The notes under the pieces were generated by a model, which was not told the DNA's origin, searched no databases, and was given only the letters and a program-made list of their open reading frames with translations. A program made the translations under genes and the position numbers. A DNA stretch of 64,000 nucleotides from Sphingomonas sp. GTDB lineage: Bacteria; Pseudomonadota; Alphaproteobacteria; Sphingomonadales; Sphingomonadaceae. The stretch is from assembly GCF_004799495.1 (NCBI RefSeq), contig NZ_SSMY01000004.1:186001-250000 (forward strand). Reading direction: 5' to 3'. Shown in pieces: positions 63,516-64,000 of this stretch (the stretch's first letter is position 1; each line of letters begins with the position of its first letter).

Positions 63516-64000
63516 ATGCCGCAAACGCTCGACCGCTTTCGCTCATCGACCTTGGGATGGCTGCGCGGGACGCTAGCCGGATGGGGCACGATCCTGCTGG
63601 TGCCGATCGGGCTAATCGGCTGGCTGATGACTGCGACCTGGTATCCGTTATTGGCCGTCGCCGCCGCGCTGGTGATCGTCGCGGTTAAATGGCTCGGCAA
63701 CCTCGCCACCACCTACGAAGTGACCGAGGACCGGCTGATCCTGCACAAGGGCATCCTCAACAAGTCGATCGACGAGATCGAGCTCTACCGCATCAAGGAC
63801 ATCCGCATCGATTTCAGCCTGATCAACCAATGGGCCGGGATCGGCACGATCACCTTGCTGTCGAGCGACGAAACCACCGGTGCGCAACCGTTCGTGATCC
63901 GCGATATCGAGAATGCCCGCGAACGCCGCGAGAAACTTCGCGACCTCGTCAACGCCGCGCGTCGTGTAAGAGGTGTGCGCGAGTTCGACATGGTACAGGA
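63516..64000 (+). CDS. PH-domain (bPH_2) membrane protein, cut by window edge
   Basis: Incomplete at the right edge: 161 codons visible. Start at ATG behind GAGGGGAC. Two membrane helices (about 15-37 and 42-60: GTLAGWGTILLVPIGLIGWLM, YPLLAVAAALVIVAVKWLG) precede a bacterial PH domain, TTYEVTEDRLILHKGILNKSIDEIELYRIKDIRIDFSLINQWAGIGTITLLSSDE. This is the YdbT/YdbS-like layout; the function is unknown. Confidence 0.85.
   Translation, partial: MPQTLDRFRSSTLGWLRGTLAGWGTILLVPIGLIGWLMTATWYPLLAVAAALVIVAVKWLGNLATTYEVTEDRLILHKGILNKSIDEIELYRIKDIRIDFSLINQWAGIGTITLLSSDETTGAQPFVIRDIENARERREKLRDLVNAARRVRGVREFDMVQ

Overview
The window is high-GC DNA from an alphaproteobacterium, most likely a Sphingomonas-type sphingomonad. 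The signs are an ATP synthase Fo operon with the split b/b' arrangement (atpI-atpB-atpE-b'-b), a 180-kDa-class NAD-dependent glutamate dehydrogenase, CobS/CobT cobaltochelatase subunits, a DUF1800/DUF1501 pair, an alphaproteobacterial-type heat-shock promoter in front of dnaK, and long antisense open frames caused by high GC. The genus is an inference; no rRNA is present.

Layout. 1-4.3 kb: a carbohydrate locus (a large unrecognised alpha-helical protein, cut by the window edge, divergent from an SDR oxidoreductase and a GH130 glycosidase/phosphorylase). 4.35-14.8 kb: a genomic island inserted at the 3' end of a tRNA-Thr(CGU) gene. It is bounded by a short direct repeat and carries a tyrosine integrase, a small excisionase-like protein, Vsr endonuclease, a C5-cytosine methyltransferase, a 731-residue protein with two GHKL ATPase domains (one MORC/Hsp90-like, one histidine-kinase-like), a translationally coupled response-regulator fusion, an XRE regulator and three uncharacterised genes. 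This is the most unusual part of the window and looks like a defence or restriction-type system that uses two-component signalling parts.

15-21 kb: a PAS-domain protein, a composite palindromic repeat and NAD-glutamate dehydrogenase. 21-26.3 kb: an iron-uptake operon (TonB-dependent siderophore receptor, SEL1-repeat protein, PKHD-type dioxygenase, PepSY membrane protein) preceded by two Fur-like boxes. 26.3-31.8 kb: an RHH protein and cobT, then a membrane protein plus secreted VWA-like protein on the other strand, then cobS. 31.9-36.6 kb: an HxlR regulator divergent from a detoxification-type operon (three VOC/glyoxalase-type proteins, GST, a tandem DUF1428 protein, a RibD/DHFR-like reductase). 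36.6-39 kb: a PMT-family glycosyltransferase convergent with a GT2-GtrA fusion.

39-44.6 kb: leuB, recO, a FemAB-like acetyltransferase, a polysaccharide deacetylase and uvrC. 44.6-48.6 kb: an MddA-like methyltransferase, a secreted protein, chorismate mutase and the ATP synthase Fo genes. 48.8-51.9 kb: radC, a second copy of the palindromic repeat, an EF-hand protein and purB. 52-55.1 kb: the DUF1800/DUF1501 pair. 55.3-59.3 kb: a small membrane peptide, a second PKHD dioxygenase, and dnaK-dnaJ. 59.4-64 kb: a TbpB-like lipoprotein, a PCu(A)C copper chaperone coupled to a HExxH protein, an indoleamine 2,3-dioxygenase family protein, and a PH-domain membrane protein cut by the right edge.

Basis of calls: all assignments come from reading motifs in the translated sequence; no database search was run. 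Long frames antisense to the genes listed were judged to be high-GC shadows.
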